64,000 bases of DNA from Zhouia amylolytica (GTDB lineage Bacteria; Bacteroidota; Bacteroidia; Flavobacteriales; Flavobacteriaceae), in contig NZ_FPAG01000008.1 of assembly GCF_900116365.1 (NCBI RefSeq), positions 222,658 to 286,657 of the forward strand, read 5' to 3'. The notes below the pieces were generated by a model. That model had not been told where the DNA came from and searched no databases. It saw nothing but the letters and a program-made list of their open reading frames with translations. Position 1 is the stretch's first letter. Each line of letters starts with the position of its first letter. Position numbers and translations under genes: made by a program. Shown one piece after another: positions 16,530 through 25,721 of the stretch.

Positions 16530-17493
16530 GTTCTAATTTAAGTTTTCGGGTTACAATGGTTGGATAAATTAAGTAATAAAAGGATATGGCAGACAATGTA
16601 ATAAGAATGATTCCAATAGAGAGCCAGTTTGTCATAATATTCGAATACCTGGTGACATAACCTTCAAGGAATCCTGCTGCAATTGTAAATGGAAATGTGC
16701 TGATTAATATTTTAACTCCGTCTTTTATACCTGTCTTAAAAGAATTGAATCGACTGAATGTTTTGGGAAATAAAATACTGGCTCCCAAAATTAATCCGGC
16801 CGCACCCTCTATCATAATGGCAAAAATTTCCATAGATCCATGTATCCAAATACCCCTAACGCTTTCCCATAAAACTCCTTCACTGTGAAACATATATTGA
16901 AAAGCTCCTATCATAATACCATTAAAACATAGCACTAAACCAGTACCTAATCCGCCGAAAACACCAAATAAAAAGGCTTTAATTCCAACATAAAGATTAT
17001 TTAGGGTGATGCCAATAAAGCTTCCCCAATTACTGCCACTCTTGTATACAGCCACCGGATCGCCATTTTTAATGTTTTCCTGAGTCATATTCACATAGTG
17101 ATCTCCTAAAATTAACCTTACAAAGGTATCATCATGAGCTGCTGATACAGCTCCTATAGCCATAAACGTAATGAATATAAGAAAGGAGTATAATATATAT
17201 CTTCGATACTGATATACGATTAAAGGAATCTCTGTTTTCCAAAAATGAACAAATCTGTTCGTATCTTCTCTTTTTGTTTTGTAAATTTTTTGAAAGGCTT
17301 TGGCTGCTAGTTGATTGAGGTAGGTAGTTACCTTACTCTTAGGGTAATAGGTCTGAGCGTAAGACAAATCATTTATGATGTGCACATACAGGGAAGCCAG
17401 TTCGTCTGGATCTTTTAATTGATTTTTAAAAATGGCTTTTTCAAAATCTAGCCATTTTTCTTTATTTTGCTTGATGAACGCAACTTCTCTCAT
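16516..17493 (-). CDS. SpoIIM/DUF95-like membrane protein
   Basis: A 325-residue protein: an N-terminal cytoplasmic helical domain (about 1-95) followed by a SpoIIM (DUF95) membrane domain with the GSFIGITLNNLYVGIKAF and RGIWIHGSMEIFAIMIEGAAGLILG stretches. In sporulating Firmicutes SpoIIM is part of a peptidoglycan-remodelling complex; in non-sporulating Bacteroidota its role is unknown. It is the first gene of the cluster. Only 24 bp separate its start codon from that of the divergent RDD gene, so their promoters must overlap the coding regions. Confidence 0.85.
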   Translation of the reverse strand: MREVAFIKQNKEKWLDFEKAIFKNQLKDPDELASLYVHIINDLSYAQTYYPKSKVTTYLNQLAAKAFQKIYKTKREDTNRFVHFWKTEIPLIVYQYRRYILYSFLIFITFMAIGAVSAAHDDTFVRLILGDHYVNMTQENIKNGDPVAVYKSGSNWGSFIGITLNNLYVGIKAFLFGVFGGLGTGLVLCFNGIMIGAFQYMFHSEGVLWESVRGIWIHGSMEIFAIMIEGAAGLILGASILFPKTFSRFNSFKTGIKDGVKILISTFPFTIAAGFLEGYVTRYSNIMTNWLSIGIILITLSAISFYYLIYPTIVTRKLKLEHGTI

Positions 17494-17517
17494 GGCGAGC
17501 TAAGGTAAAAAAATAAA

Positions 17518-18261
17518 ATGACAGAACTACAAATAAATACTACCCAAAATGTAAATATAAACTTTACGGCGGCTTCTGTTGGAGAGCGCATACTGGCCTA
17601 TGCTGTAGATCTGATTATAAAAATAGCATATTCAGTCGTTGTATTTCAATTGCTGTTTAATTTGTTTAGCGTAGAGCGGTTCATGATGGGGTGGGATGAT
17701 TGGTCAAGAATAGCTTTTATATTGATTTTTTTCCTGCCGGTAATATTTTATACCTTGGTTTTTGAATCTTTGTTAGAGGGTCAGACCTTAGGCAAACGAT
17801 TGCTAAAGATAAAAGTAGTGAAGATAGATGGGTACCAAGCCTCTTTTGCAGATTATATTATGCGGTGGTTCTTTAGAATCATTGATATTAATATGATGGG
17901 TGGAATTATTGGTTTGGTAACTGTAATTGTTAATGACAGAAATCAACGTTTAGGGGATATTTCGGCTGGAACTGCTGTGATCAGTTTGAAAGACAAAATA
18001 ACTATCAATCACACTATATTAGAGAAATTATCCGATAACTATGTCCCTACCTATCCCTCAGTAATCAACCTTTCTGATAATGATGTGCGCATCATTAAGG
18101 AAACCTTGCTAACTGCGAAAAAATCATTAGATCATGTTACTTTGATGAAATTAAAATCAAAGGTTGAAGAGGTGATAGGTGTGAAGGCTGAAGGATACGA
18201 CACTCAGGTTTTTATAGACACCGTTTTGAAAGATTATAATTATTATACTCAGTCCATGTAA
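17518..18261 (+). CDS. RDD family membrane protein
   Basis: A 247-residue RDD-domain protein. Three membrane segments are visible within residues 20-150, and the two signature regions (GERILAYAVDLII and GQTLGKRLLKIKVVKIDG) are clear. A cytoplasmic tail of about 100 residues is predicted to be helical. RDD proteins have been linked to transport or to envelope regulation. It is divergent from the SpoIIM-MoxR operon, with which it is conserved in many Bacteroidota, and its stop codon overlaps the next ATG by 1 bp (TAATG). Confidence 0.87.
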   Translation: MTELQINTTQNVNINFTAASVGERILAYAVDLIIKIAYSVVVFQLLFNLFSVERFMMGWDDWSRIAFILIFFLPVIFYTLVFESLLEGQTLGKRLLKIKVVKIDGYQASFADYIMRWFFRIIDINMMGGIIGLVTVIVNDRNQRLGDISAGTAVISLKDKITINHTILEKLSDNYVPTYPSVINLSDNDVRIIKETLLTAKKSLDHVTLMKLKSKVEEVIGVKAEGYDTQVFIDTVLKDYNYYTQSM

Positions 18262-18878
18262 TGTTTTATTATATCGTAGATATTTTAGGAACCATAGCCT
18301 TTGCTATTTCAGGGGTTTATGCAGCAATGAATAAGAAGCTCGATCCGTTTGGAGTTTTTATTATAGCATTCGTAACCGCAACGGGAGGAGGAACCATCAG
18401 GGATATAATTATAGGTAAGACGCCTGTTTTTTGGCTTATCAATTATACCTATATGTATGTAATAGTGGGATCAGTGATTTTTGCCATTCTATTTAGAAAA
18501 CAATTACGATATCTGCGAACTTCTCTTTTTCTTTTTGATACGATTGGTATTGGCCTGTATACGGTAGTAGGAGTTGAAAAGGGAATGGAAGCCGGACTTA
18601 ATCCTTTTATGTGTGTTGTTCTCGGAACTATAACCGCTTGTTTTGGAGGGGTAGTGCGAGATATACTATGTAATGAGATCCCGGTTATATTTGAAGGAAA
18701 AGAAATTTATGCCACTGCCTGCATAATTGGAGGTATTAGTTATTTTGTTCTGAATGAACTTCCTATCAAGTCGGATATAATCTATGCTGCACCTATAGCC
18801 ATAGTAATTATTATTCGATTATTGGCGGTTAAGTATAAGTTAGCCCTACCTTCTATAGAGAATAAAGAAAAAGATTAA
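18261..18878 (+). CDS. TRIC-type / UPF0126 membrane protein
   Basis: A 205-residue protein with seven hydrophobic segments arranged as two three-helix repeats. Both carry the glycine motif of trimeric intracellular cation channels: GGGTIRDII (first) and GGVVRDIL (second). Bacterial members form potassium-permeable trimers. It is translationally coupled to the RDD gene upstream. The C-terminal tail is short and charged. Confidence 0.88.
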   Translation: MFYYIVDILGTIAFAISGVYAAMNKKLDPFGVFIIAFVTATGGGTIRDIIIGKTPVFWLINYTYMYVIVGSVIFAILFRKQLRYLRTSLFLFDTIGIGLYTVVGVEKGMEAGLNPFMCVVLGTITACFGGVVRDILCNEIPVIFEGKEIYATACIIGGISYFVLNELPIKSDIIYAAPIAIVIIIRLLAVKYKLALPSIENKEKD

Positions 18879-18898
18879 ATTAATAATGCTAATTGAAA

Positions 18899-19621
18899 TT
18901 ATTCAATAATCTCTACAGTCATCGAAGCGTTTTCTAATGGCCATTCACCAGCATCTGTAGGTAGATTATTAATTTTATCAACCACGTCCATACCTTCAAC
19001 CACCCTTCCAAAGGCGGTGAAATCACCATCTAAATGATAAGATCCAGGATTGCTACATACAATAAAGAATTCATATGGTGAGGCAAATTTATGTGGATTG
19101 TCAACTTCACTACTCGGCATGGAGACAACTCCTCTGTGGTGCTTGAACCCCTTTTTGGTGTCTGGAGGGAGTAAATAACTACCGATTTCTTTCCTTCTGT
19201 TAGCAATCTCCCATTCATCAGAATTACCACCCTGAATTATAAAATCTTTGACCACCCGATGGAAATAGGTGCCATTGAAATATCCTTTTTTGGTGAGGTA
19301 TATAAAGTTGGCTCTATGATAGGGGGTTTCTTCAAAAAGGTCTATTATAAAACTTCCATATTGAGTGGTTACCTTTACTTTATCTTCTTTATGTTTTTTA
19401 GAATATTCAAAGAAAAATTCAATAGCGTTTTCATCAGTAAGTTTAAATGCCTCTTCTTCTTCTTTTGCAATGGAATCTAACCTTGCTTGTTCCAAAGCTG
19501 ACGAATCTATGGCTACTTCATTGGCGGAAGCTTTAGATCCCTCTTTTTTTTCTTTATTCCCGTTGCAGGCACTTAGAATTATTAGTAGTAATATTGTAAT
19601 AAAGCTATTTTTAAGCATCAT
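18899..19621 (-). CDS. Cyclophilin-type peptidyl-prolyl isomerase lipoprotein
   Basis: A 240-residue lipoprotein (lipobox ILSAC, Cys19), a charged linker (about 20-80), and a cyclophilin domain (about 82-240). The catalytic fold is shown by THFHRVVKDFIIQGG-like wording (here GTYFHRVVKDFIIQGG), with the active-site Arg preceded by Phe-His, and by FTAFGRVVEGMDVVDKI near the end. It should help fold proteins in the periplasm or at the membrane. Two adjacent ATG codons (19621 and 19618) are possible starts. The first overlaps the start codon of the divergent Nudix gene. Confidence 0.9.
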   Translation of the reverse strand: MMLKNSFITILLLIILSACNGNKEKKEGSKASANEVAIDSSALEQARLDSIAKEEEEAFKLTDENAIEFFFEYSKKHKEDKVKVTTQYGSFIIDLFEETPYHRANFIYLTKKGYFNGTYFHRVVKDFIIQGGNSDEWEIANRRKEIGSYLLPPDTKKGFKHHRGVVSMPSSEVDNPHKFASPYEFFIVCSNPGSYHLDGDFTAFGRVVEGMDVVDKINNLPTDAGEWPLENASMTVEIIE

Positions 19622-20261
19622 GAAATTTGAAGATTTTAATCAGTTGGTACCAAAAATAACAAATCTGAAACTTCCTGGCGAAGTATCTCATTATAAAATG
19701 GCTCCTCTCCTTCGTAAGAAAGAGTTGGAGGCACTAAAATTTGATGAGCAAAATCCCAGAAGGGCAGCAGTACTTTCCCTTTTTTATCCTGATTATAATG
19801 GTGTAACAAATTTCATTTTAATATTACGTAAAGAGTATAAAGGTGTGCATTCAAATCAGGTGGGCTTTCCTGGTGGTAAAGTTGAATTAATAGATGAGAA
19901 TTTACAAGCCACGGCTTTACGTGAAACAGAAGAGGAAGTAGGAGTAGATGCAAAAAAGGTAAAGGTTTTTAAGGAGTTATCTGATGTGTACATACCCCCG
20001 AGTAACTTTTTAGTAACTCCATTTATGGGCATTACCCACGAAACTCCAAAATTTGTTTTAGAAGAACAGGAGGTGGAAGAAATCTTAGAAATCCCAGTGG
20101 TCGATCTTTTAAAAGACGAGACAGTGTTCAACAAGAACTTAACTACCTCATACGCCAGGAATATAGATGTCCCTGCATTTAAACTCAATGAATATACCGT
20201 TTGGGGAGCGACTGCAATGATGCTAAGTGAGGTTAAGGAAATTATTAAATCGGTTTATTAA
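19620..20261 (+). CDS. Nudix CoA pyrophosphatase-like hydrolase
   Basis: A 213-residue Nudix hydrolase of the UPF0035/CoA-diphosphatase group. The family signature HSNQVGFPGGKVE joins the Nudix box, whose REtEEEVG core supplies metal ligands (residues about 82-104). The likely reaction is hydrolysis of CoA or a derivative to phosphopantetheine and 3',5'-ADP. I start at the ATG at 19620 because the open frame further upstream lies wholly antisense to the cyclophilin gene and has no protein-like features. The start codon overlaps that of the divergent gene. Confidence 0.88.
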   Translation: MKFEDFNQLVPKITNLKLPGEVSHYKMAPLLRKKELEALKFDEQNPRRAAVLSLFYPDYNGVTNFILILRKEYKGVHSNQVGFPGGKVELIDENLQATALRETEEEVGVDAKKVKVFKELSDVYIPPSNFLVTPFMGITHETPKFVLEEQEVEEILEIPVVDLLKDETVFNKNLTTSYARNIDVPAFKLNEYTVWGATAMMLSEVKEIIKSVY

Positions 20262-20303
20262 GAATAAGTTTAGTAGCTTTGCCCTAAGATAAAAGATGGT
20301 GTA

Positions 20304-21107
20304 ATGGGGATGTTCAAAAAGAATCCTTTCGGACATATATTGTTTTTAAAAAAATGGCTTATACGAATCGCCGGTGGGTTAACTCATCAACGGTATCGAG
20401 GCTTTAATCAATTGCAAATTGAAGGATCAGATGTTTTAAGAAACTTACCGGAAAACGGTGTGTTGTTTGTTTCGAACCATCAAACTTATTTTGCAGATGT
20501 GGTAGCGATGTTTCATGTTTTTAATGCCTCATTATCCAATAGAACTGATTCTATAAAAAATGTAGGGTACCTATGGAATCCTAAGCTCAATATTTATTAT
20601 GTAGCTGCTAAGGAAACAATGCGCTCCGGATTATTACCTAAAATTTTAGCCTATGCAGGCGCGATAACTGTAGAGCGTACCTGGCGGGAGAAGGGCAAGA
20701 ATATAAAAAGAGATGTCAATCTTCAGGATACCGAAAATATAGGTGTAGCCCTGGAAGACGGTTGGGTGATCACTTTTCCACAGGGAACCACTAAGCCTTG
20801 GAAGCCTATCAGGAAGGGTACTGCTCACATTATTAAACAGTATAAACCTATTGTTGTTCCTATTGTAATAGATGGTTTCAGACGTTCCTTTGATAGAAAA
20901 GGTTTAAGAGTTAAAAAGAAGGGGATATTACAATCCATGGTCATAAAGGAACCGCTACAAATTGATTACGAAAAGGAAACCGTTGAAGAAATTGTTGAGA
21001 AATTAGAATACGCAATTGAACAACACCCATCGTTTCTCAAAGTAATTCCTGAAGAAGAATTACTGGCATACGAGGAAATGAATAAAACCCGTCAATTCAG
21101 GTATTAA
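20304..21107 (+). CDS. Lysophospholipid acyltransferase family protein (PlsC-like)
   Basis: A 267-residue acyltransferase. It has the HX4D catalytic motif NHQTYFAD at about residue 56 and the FPQGTT (EGTR-equivalent) motif near 153. A short hydrophobic N-terminal region suggests membrane association. The reaction is probably acylation of 1-acyl-glycerol-3-phosphate to phosphatidate, though acyl specificity cannot be read. A TAGCTTTG element (20274-20281) is a likely -7 box. It follows the Nudix gene by 42 bp. Confidence 0.85.
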   Translation: MGMFKKNPFGHILFLKKWLIRIAGGLTHQRYRGFNQLQIEGSDVLRNLPENGVLFVSNHQTYFADVVAMFHVFNASLSNRTDSIKNVGYLWNPKLNIYYVAAKETMRSGLLPKILAYAGAITVERTWREKGKNIKRDVNLQDTENIGVALEDGWVITFPQGTTKPWKPIRKGTAHIIKQYKPIVVPIVIDGFRRSFDRKGLRVKKKGILQSMVIKEPLQIDYEKETVEEIVEKLEYAIEQHPSFLKVIPEEELLAYEEMNKTRQFRY

Positions 21108-21161
21108 AAGCTATAATTATTAAAATTAATCAGTATTTCGTACAAACCTGAGGCTGTGAGC

Positions 21162-21779
21162 TTATACCTCTATTTTCTTTATTTCTTTGTAATTATTTTT
21201 TAAACGCTTCATTAAAATTCCATATAACAGGAAATAGATAAGTAAGAAGATGCCGAGTACAAGTACCGTGGCAATTACCGCTACCATGGCAATCAATAGG
21301 TAGTCATTGGTGTGTGCATTTTCATTGAAACTTTCCCATCCACCTTTTTGATTTATGTAGGTATAAACAGATGCTATAATAGAGGCAATTCCACCGAGGG
21401 ACATCATAATAATAATATAGGTTTTTACCGTTTTACGAGCCTTCATAATCGCATCTAAAAGACCTTTAACAGTGGAGGCAGCGGAAACTTTTTTATAATT
21501 GAGGTAAAATCTAATCATATAGTACACGGCTACAATCATGGAGCCTTTAGTGATAATATCTACAATTTGCGGTAATTTAAATTCATCCCTGGCCGGGTGA
21601 TAGAATACCGTAATGAGAATACCGACCAAGAACTCTATGGCACTTATAATGAAAATCCATTTAATATTAGAAGAAGATTTCTTCCATATCATTTTATATA
21701 TATCATCATGTGAAAGCCTGGGAAGATCCTTTTCCCTGCTTTTCCAATCTTTTTTTAACAAATCTAATTCGTCCATCAT
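21162..21779 (-). CDS. Membrane protein paired with ECF sigma factor
   Basis: A 205-residue protein with a charged cytoplasmic N-terminus of about 37 residues (MMDELDLLKKDWKSREKDL) and four membrane segments. Its start overlaps the sigma-factor stop by 4 bp. Position, an acidic N-terminal domain facing the cytoplasm and translational coupling all suggest an anti-sigma-like partner. No zinc-binding HxxxCxxC motif is visible, so it is not of the ZAS type. The function is inferred from context. Confidence 0.6.
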   Translation of the reverse strand: MMDELDLLKKDWKSREKDLPRLSHDDIYKMIWKKSSSNIKWIFIISAIEFLVGILITVFYHPARDEFKLPQIVDIITKGSMIVAVYYMIRFYLNYKKVSAASTVKGLLDAIMKARKTVKTYIIIMMSLGGIASIIASVYTYINQKGGWESFNENAHTNDYLLIAMVAVIATVLVLGIFLLIYFLLYGILMKRLKNNYKEIKKIEV

Positions 21780-22270
21780 GGGTTCAAAATGGTTTTTAAT
21801 TTTGTTTTAATCCTGTTCATCTTCACACGTGCGTTAACTTCGCTTATCCCCAGAGTATCTGATATTTCAGCATAGTTTTTGTCTTCTAAGTATAGGAACA
21901 CCAGTGCCTTGTCAATGTCGTTTAATTGCTTTATAGCTTTGTACATTAACTTTAGCTGCTGTTCTTCCGTATCGTCGTATTGCTCGAATTTTATTTTATG
22001 AGATACGCCTTCAAAATCTTGGGTTTGAATCGATCTCTTTGATTTTCTATAAAGTGTTATAGCCGTATTTAGGGCTACCCGATACATCCAGGTAGTAAAT
22101 TTAGCTTCCCCTCTGAACTTAGGATAAGCCTTCCATAACTGAATAGTGATCTCCTGAAATAAATCATTATGTGCCGCTTCATTATTGGTATAGATTCTGC
22201 ATACCTTGTGAACAATATTTTGATTCTTTTCTAAATGAGTAACGAAGCTATGTTCAAGTTCTTTGGTCAC
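21776..22270 (-). CDS. ECF RNA polymerase sigma factor
   Basis: A 164-residue ECF sigma-70 factor. Region 2 has AHNDLFQEITIQLWKAYPKF and TWMYRVALNTAI (about residues 31-77). Region 4 has LEDKNYAEISDTLGISEVNARVKMNRIKTKLK (helix-turn-helix, about 127-158). No C-terminal SnoaL-like extension. It is followed by a coupled membrane protein that may be its anti-sigma partner. Target promoters are unknown. Confidence 0.9.
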   Translation of the reverse strand: MTKELEHSFVTHLEKNQNIVHKVCRIYTNNEAAHNDLFQEITIQLWKAYPKFRGEAKFTTWMYRVALNTAITLYRKSKRSIQTQDFEGVSHKIKFEQYDDTEEQQLKLMYKAIKQLNDIDKALVFLYLEDKNYAEISDTLGISEVNARVKMNRIKTKLKTILNP

Positions 22271-22514
22271 TGATTCGGTTTCATGGTTTATAAAGTTAGT
22301 AGCTCAATATAAATAAATGTTACAATAGTAAGTGTAAAAACAAATATTATTCTTTAAAATAGTACGTTGAGAATGTTTTGAAAGCCTTCTGTAGAAGTCT
22401 TATTTGCCTTTAAATTAACCGGTTATGGATGGGGTGTCATCGCCTTAAAAATAAACGGATTCCTTTTCTTTTAATACCGTATTCTTTAGTATTTTTATAT
22501 CACAAGAAAACCGT

Positions 22515-23792
22515 ATGAATATTCCCAAAACAAGTACCCCTCGTATCGTAATAATCGGAGGAGGTTTTGCCGGGATTTCACTGGCAAAAAAGCTTTCAAA
22601 AAAAGATGTCCAGGTCGTGATGCTCGACCGACATAATTATCACACCTTTCAACCTTTATTATATCAGGTATCTACCGGAGCTCTGGAACCAGATTCGATA
22701 GCTTATCCCATTCGGAAAATCTTATCTCAGTATCGCAACTTTTATTTTAGGTTAGCCGATGTTGAAGAAGTACTTCCGGAGCAGAAAAAGGTAAAAACAG
22801 ATATAGGAGAGTTAGCCTATGATTATTTGGTGATAGCTACAGGCTCCAAGACCAATTACTATGGAAACCAGTCTATCAAAGAGAATGGTATGGCTATGAA
22901 AACGATCCCTCAGTCTTTAAACCTGAGAAGTCTTATACTTGAGAATTTTGAGCAGGCTTTACTGACCGATAGTATTGATGAACAAGATATGTTGATGAAC
23001 TTTGTCATTGTCGGAGCCGGACCAACAGGTGTTGAACTTGCAGGAGCATTAGCTGAAATTAAAAAAGGAATTTTACCTAAAGATTATCCCGATCTTGATA
23101 CCAGGCGTGTTCAGATCAACCTTATACAGGCGTCTGATAGGGTTTTACAAGAGATGAGTCCGGTGGCCTCTAAAAAAGCGGAACAGTTTCTGGAAAAACT
23201 AGGTGTCCATGTTTGGAAGAACGTATTAGTAACCGGTTACGATGGAGAAACCGTTTCCACCAAATCAGACCTTTCCTTTAAAACAGCTACGCTTATTTGG
23301 AGTGCGGGTGTAATGGGAGCTACAGTGAAGGGGATGAATGCAGAAGATTTGATAGTTAAGGGAAATAGAATTAGAGTGAATCAGTATAACCAGGTCGATG
23401 GTTACGAAGATATTTTTGCCGTTGGGGATATCGCAGCTATGAGTACCGAGAAATTTCCGGATGGTCATCCGATGATGGCTCAACCTGCTATACAACAAGG
23501 AAAGCATCTTGGTATAAATTTAGAACGTCTGTTGAGTAATAAACCGATGAAGCCCTTTAATTATTTTGATAAAGGGTCAATGGCTACGATTGGTAGAAAT
23601 AAGGCGGTTGTAGATCTTCCGAATTTTAAATTTCAGGGAGTATTTGCATGGTTTGTATGGATGTTTATTCATCTTTTCTTTTTGATTGGGTTTAGAAATC
23701 GAATGGTCGTGTTTATTAATTGGGCCTATAATTATATTCGATTTGACAGAGAAGCTCGATTAATTATAAGGCCTTATAAAAAGTCTACTTGA
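22515..23792 (+). CDS. ndh: Type II NADH:quinone oxidoreductase
   Basis: A 425-residue NDH-2, a single-subunit non-proton-pumping NADH:menaquinone oxidoreductase on the inner membrane. It has two dinucleotide-binding motifs (IIGGGFAGIS near the start, FAD; VGAGPTGVEL at about 168, NADH), and the quinone-site motif AQPAIQQGKHLG near 325. The C-terminal hydrophobic helical stretch (WFVWMFIHLFFLIGF) anchors it to the membrane. The length is normal. It appears monocistronic. Confidence 0.92.
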   Translation: MNIPKTSTPRIVIIGGGFAGISLAKKLSKKDVQVVMLDRHNYHTFQPLLYQVSTGALEPDSIAYPIRKILSQYRNFYFRLADVEEVLPEQKKVKTDIGELAYDYLVIATGSKTNYYGNQSIKENGMAMKTIPQSLNLRSLILENFEQALLTDSIDEQDMLMNFVIVGAGPTGVELAGALAEIKKGILPKDYPDLDTRRVQINLIQASDRVLQEMSPVASKKAEQFLEKLGVHVWKNVLVTGYDGETVSTKSDLSFKTATLIWSAGVMGATVKGMNAEDLIVKGNRIRVNQYNQVDGYEDIFAVGDIAAMSTEKFPDGHPMMAQPAIQQGKHLGINLERLLSNKPMKPFNYFDKGSMATIGRNKAVVDLPNFKFQGVFAWFVWMFIHLFFLIGFRNRMVVFINWAYNYIRFDREARLIIRPYKKST

Positions 23793-23887
23793 TTTTTGTG
23801 AGATGATTTAAAGGCTTTAAAAGATGGCACCTGAAGAATTGAGAAGTGTTTTTTAGGTTTATCGTTTTAAAAAGATAAATTCAGTTT

Positions 23888-24589
23888 TTATGAGCTGGTT
23901 TGTCGCTGAAAATATTTGAATAAGCTTTGTTTGTTTCTTTTTTCAAAAAGGGCCCCGTTAATTATTAAGAACTGGGCGATTCCGTAAGTGCTCATAACTA
24001 AAAGATTGATGTGTTGAATCTCAAAGACAAATTTATTGATGGCCAAGAGGGAATCTGAGATAAGAAACAAGGTTGCACCCGAAATGGCTAGTTTATAGCT
24101 CAAAGGATTAACATATCCTTTGCGTAAATACATAGTCTTTACCATTACCATCAGAACAATCACATAAAGAACAATATAGGGAAGTAAACTTCCCGCATTT
24201 GGGATTATTAAATATAGCATAGGAGTAGCGAATGCCAACAGAATGGCTGTAATGGTTAAAAATCTTCTGAAATTAAAAAACTTCGTTTTAAAGAAGGCAC
24301 TTATGTACATTATATGTGCAACGAAAAAGGCAAGAAGTCCTAAAATAAAGTAAGACTCATTCATCAACAGGAAAACATCTCCTATAAGAGAAAATAGAAG
24401 GGCCAGCAGTATAAAATTTGACAGATGGGTATATTGTTTCTTATTTAAGATAACATAAAATCCCAGGGAAATAGTCAGGAGAGGCTTGGTTATATATCTA
24501 AAGGAATAAAATTCATCAAAATTACCTGTAATGAGTTCTAATGTTAATAAGATAAAATAGATGACCGTGAATACAACAGCATTCTTCAT
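23888..24589 (-). CDS. Lysoplasmalogenase (YhhN/TMEM86 family)
   Basis: A 233-residue integral membrane protein with seven or eight helices. It carries the family motifs KPLLTISLG, SLIGDVFLL and FFVAHIMYISAF. YhhN/TMEM86 proteins hydrolyse the vinyl-ether bond of lysoplasmalogens; the conserved Asp in the second motif is part of the active site. Whether this organism makes plasmalogens is not known from the window. Lysophospholipid hydrolysis is an alternative. Confidence 0.82.
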   Translation of the reverse strand: MKNAVVFTVIYFILLTLELITGNFDEFYSFRYITKPLLTISLGFYVILNKKQYTHLSNFILLALLFSLIGDVFLLMNESYFILGLLAFFVAHIMYISAFFKTKFFNFRRFLTITAILLAFATPMLYLIIPNAGSLLPYIVLYVIVLMVMVKTMYLRKGYVNPLSYKLAISGATLFLISDSLLAINKFVFEIQHINLLVMSTYGIAQFLIINGALFEKRNKQSLFKYFQRQTSS

Positions 24590-24644
24590 AGTGTTATGGT
24601 AATAGTTAAAGGACGATTCTAATATACCTTAAATTCATCAAAAA

Positions 24645-25544
24645 TCAATGTTTCCTTGGATGATATTGATTTAAAATCTTACTCAGATCACTTTTATCAA
24701 GGTGCATATATATTTCTGTTGTGGTAATACTTTCATGACCTAGCATTTGCTGAATGGCTCTCAGATCAGCACCGTTTTGTAATAAATGCGTTGCAAAAGA
24801 ATGACGAAAAGTATGCGGACTCACTGTTTTTTTTATGCCGGATTTTTCAACCAATTGTTTAATGATAGTAAAAATCATAGCCCTGGTTAATTGTCTTCCA
24901 CGTCGGTTCAAAAAGACAAAATCTTCATGACCTTTAACACTAGGTTGATGCACCCGAACTTCAGAGATATAAATGTTGATATATTTAATACAGGAATTTG
25001 AAATAGGGACAAAACGTTGCTTATCTCCTTTTCCGGTAACCTTAATAAACCCTTCTTCAAAAAAGAGATCAGAAAGTTTTAAATGAGTCAGTTCAGAAAC
25101 ACGCAGACCACAACTGTAAAGTGTTTCTAGCATGGCTTTGTTTCTGGCACCTTCAGTTTTGGTCAGGTCAATGTAATTAATTAACAAATCGACCTCTTCG
25201 ATTGAAAGGGTATCTGGTAGTTTTCTTCCAATCTTTGGAGCTTCGATGAGCTCGAGAGGATGATCTTTACGATAATCTTCAAAAATCAGATAGTTAAAGA
25301 AACTTTTAAGTCCTGATATGATTCTTGCCTGTGATCTCGGATTTACTTTTTTTGCAGTTTCATAAATAAATTGTTGAATGGTTTCCGAATCAATGGCTAA
25401 TGGTGAAATAGTCATATGATGCACCGATAAAAAGAGTATGAGCTTTTCAACATCCAAACAATAGTTATTGATAGAATTGTCCGATAAGCCTCGTTCCAGC
25501 TTTAAATAGTTCCTGAAATCATTGAGTGCATGTTCCCATTTCAT
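24645..25544 (-). CDS. xerD: Site-specific tyrosine recombinase XerD
   Basis: A 299-residue tyrosine recombinase that resolves chromosome dimers at dif with a XerC partner. It has an N-terminal SAM-like core-binding domain (about 1-100) and the catalytic residues Arg148, Lys172, His244, Arg247, His270 and the nucleophile Tyr279. Length and start fit XerD, and there is no nearby element suggesting an integrase role. The assignment XerD rather than XerC rests on overall wording and is less certain. It is monocistronic. Confidence 0.88.
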   Translation of the reverse strand: MKWEHALNDFRNYLKLERGLSDNSINNYCLDVEKLILFLSVHHMTISPLAIDSETIQQFIYETAKKVNPRSQARIISGLKSFFNYLIFEDYRKDHPLELIEAPKIGRKLPDTLSIEEVDLLINYIDLTKTEGARNKAMLETLYSCGLRVSELTHLKLSDLFFEEGFIKVTGKGDKQRFVPISNSCIKYINIYISEVRVHQPSVKGHEDFVFLNRRGRQLTRAMIFTIIKQLVEKSGIKKTVSPHTFRHSFATHLLQNGADLRAIQQMLGHESITTTEIYMHLDKSDLSKILNQYHPRKH

Positions 25545-25659
25545 GTGTTAAATATAGTTGATTCTTCATGAATTTTGCTAATCCACTGATCAGTATATGA
25601 TATATTATTGAGATTCAATATTTTAAAGAAATAACTTACAATATTTTAGTGAAAATGTA

Positions 25660-25688
25660 TTGGTATTATGCTTTTGTATGTAAATTTG
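25660..25688 (+). promoter_or_regulatory. Consensus Bacteroidota promoter
   Basis: TTG (25660-25662) at -33, an 18-bp spacer and TAAATTTG (25681-25688) at -7, an exact match to the Bacteroidota consensus. Transcription would start near 25695, about 27 bp ahead of the small outer-membrane barrel gene. Confidence 0.8.
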
Positions 25689-25721
25689 CCACGTTAAACA
25701 TTAAATACAAAATTCAAAAAG

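Noticed and set aside
19365..19619. N-terminal 85-residue extension of the Nudix protein
   Set aside because: Antisense to the cyclophilin gene and unlike any Nudix; the ATG at 19620 fits the family.
24645..25544. Tyrosine recombinase as sign of an integrated element
   Set aside because: Motifs and length fit chromosomal XerD; no att sites, transposase or phage genes are near.
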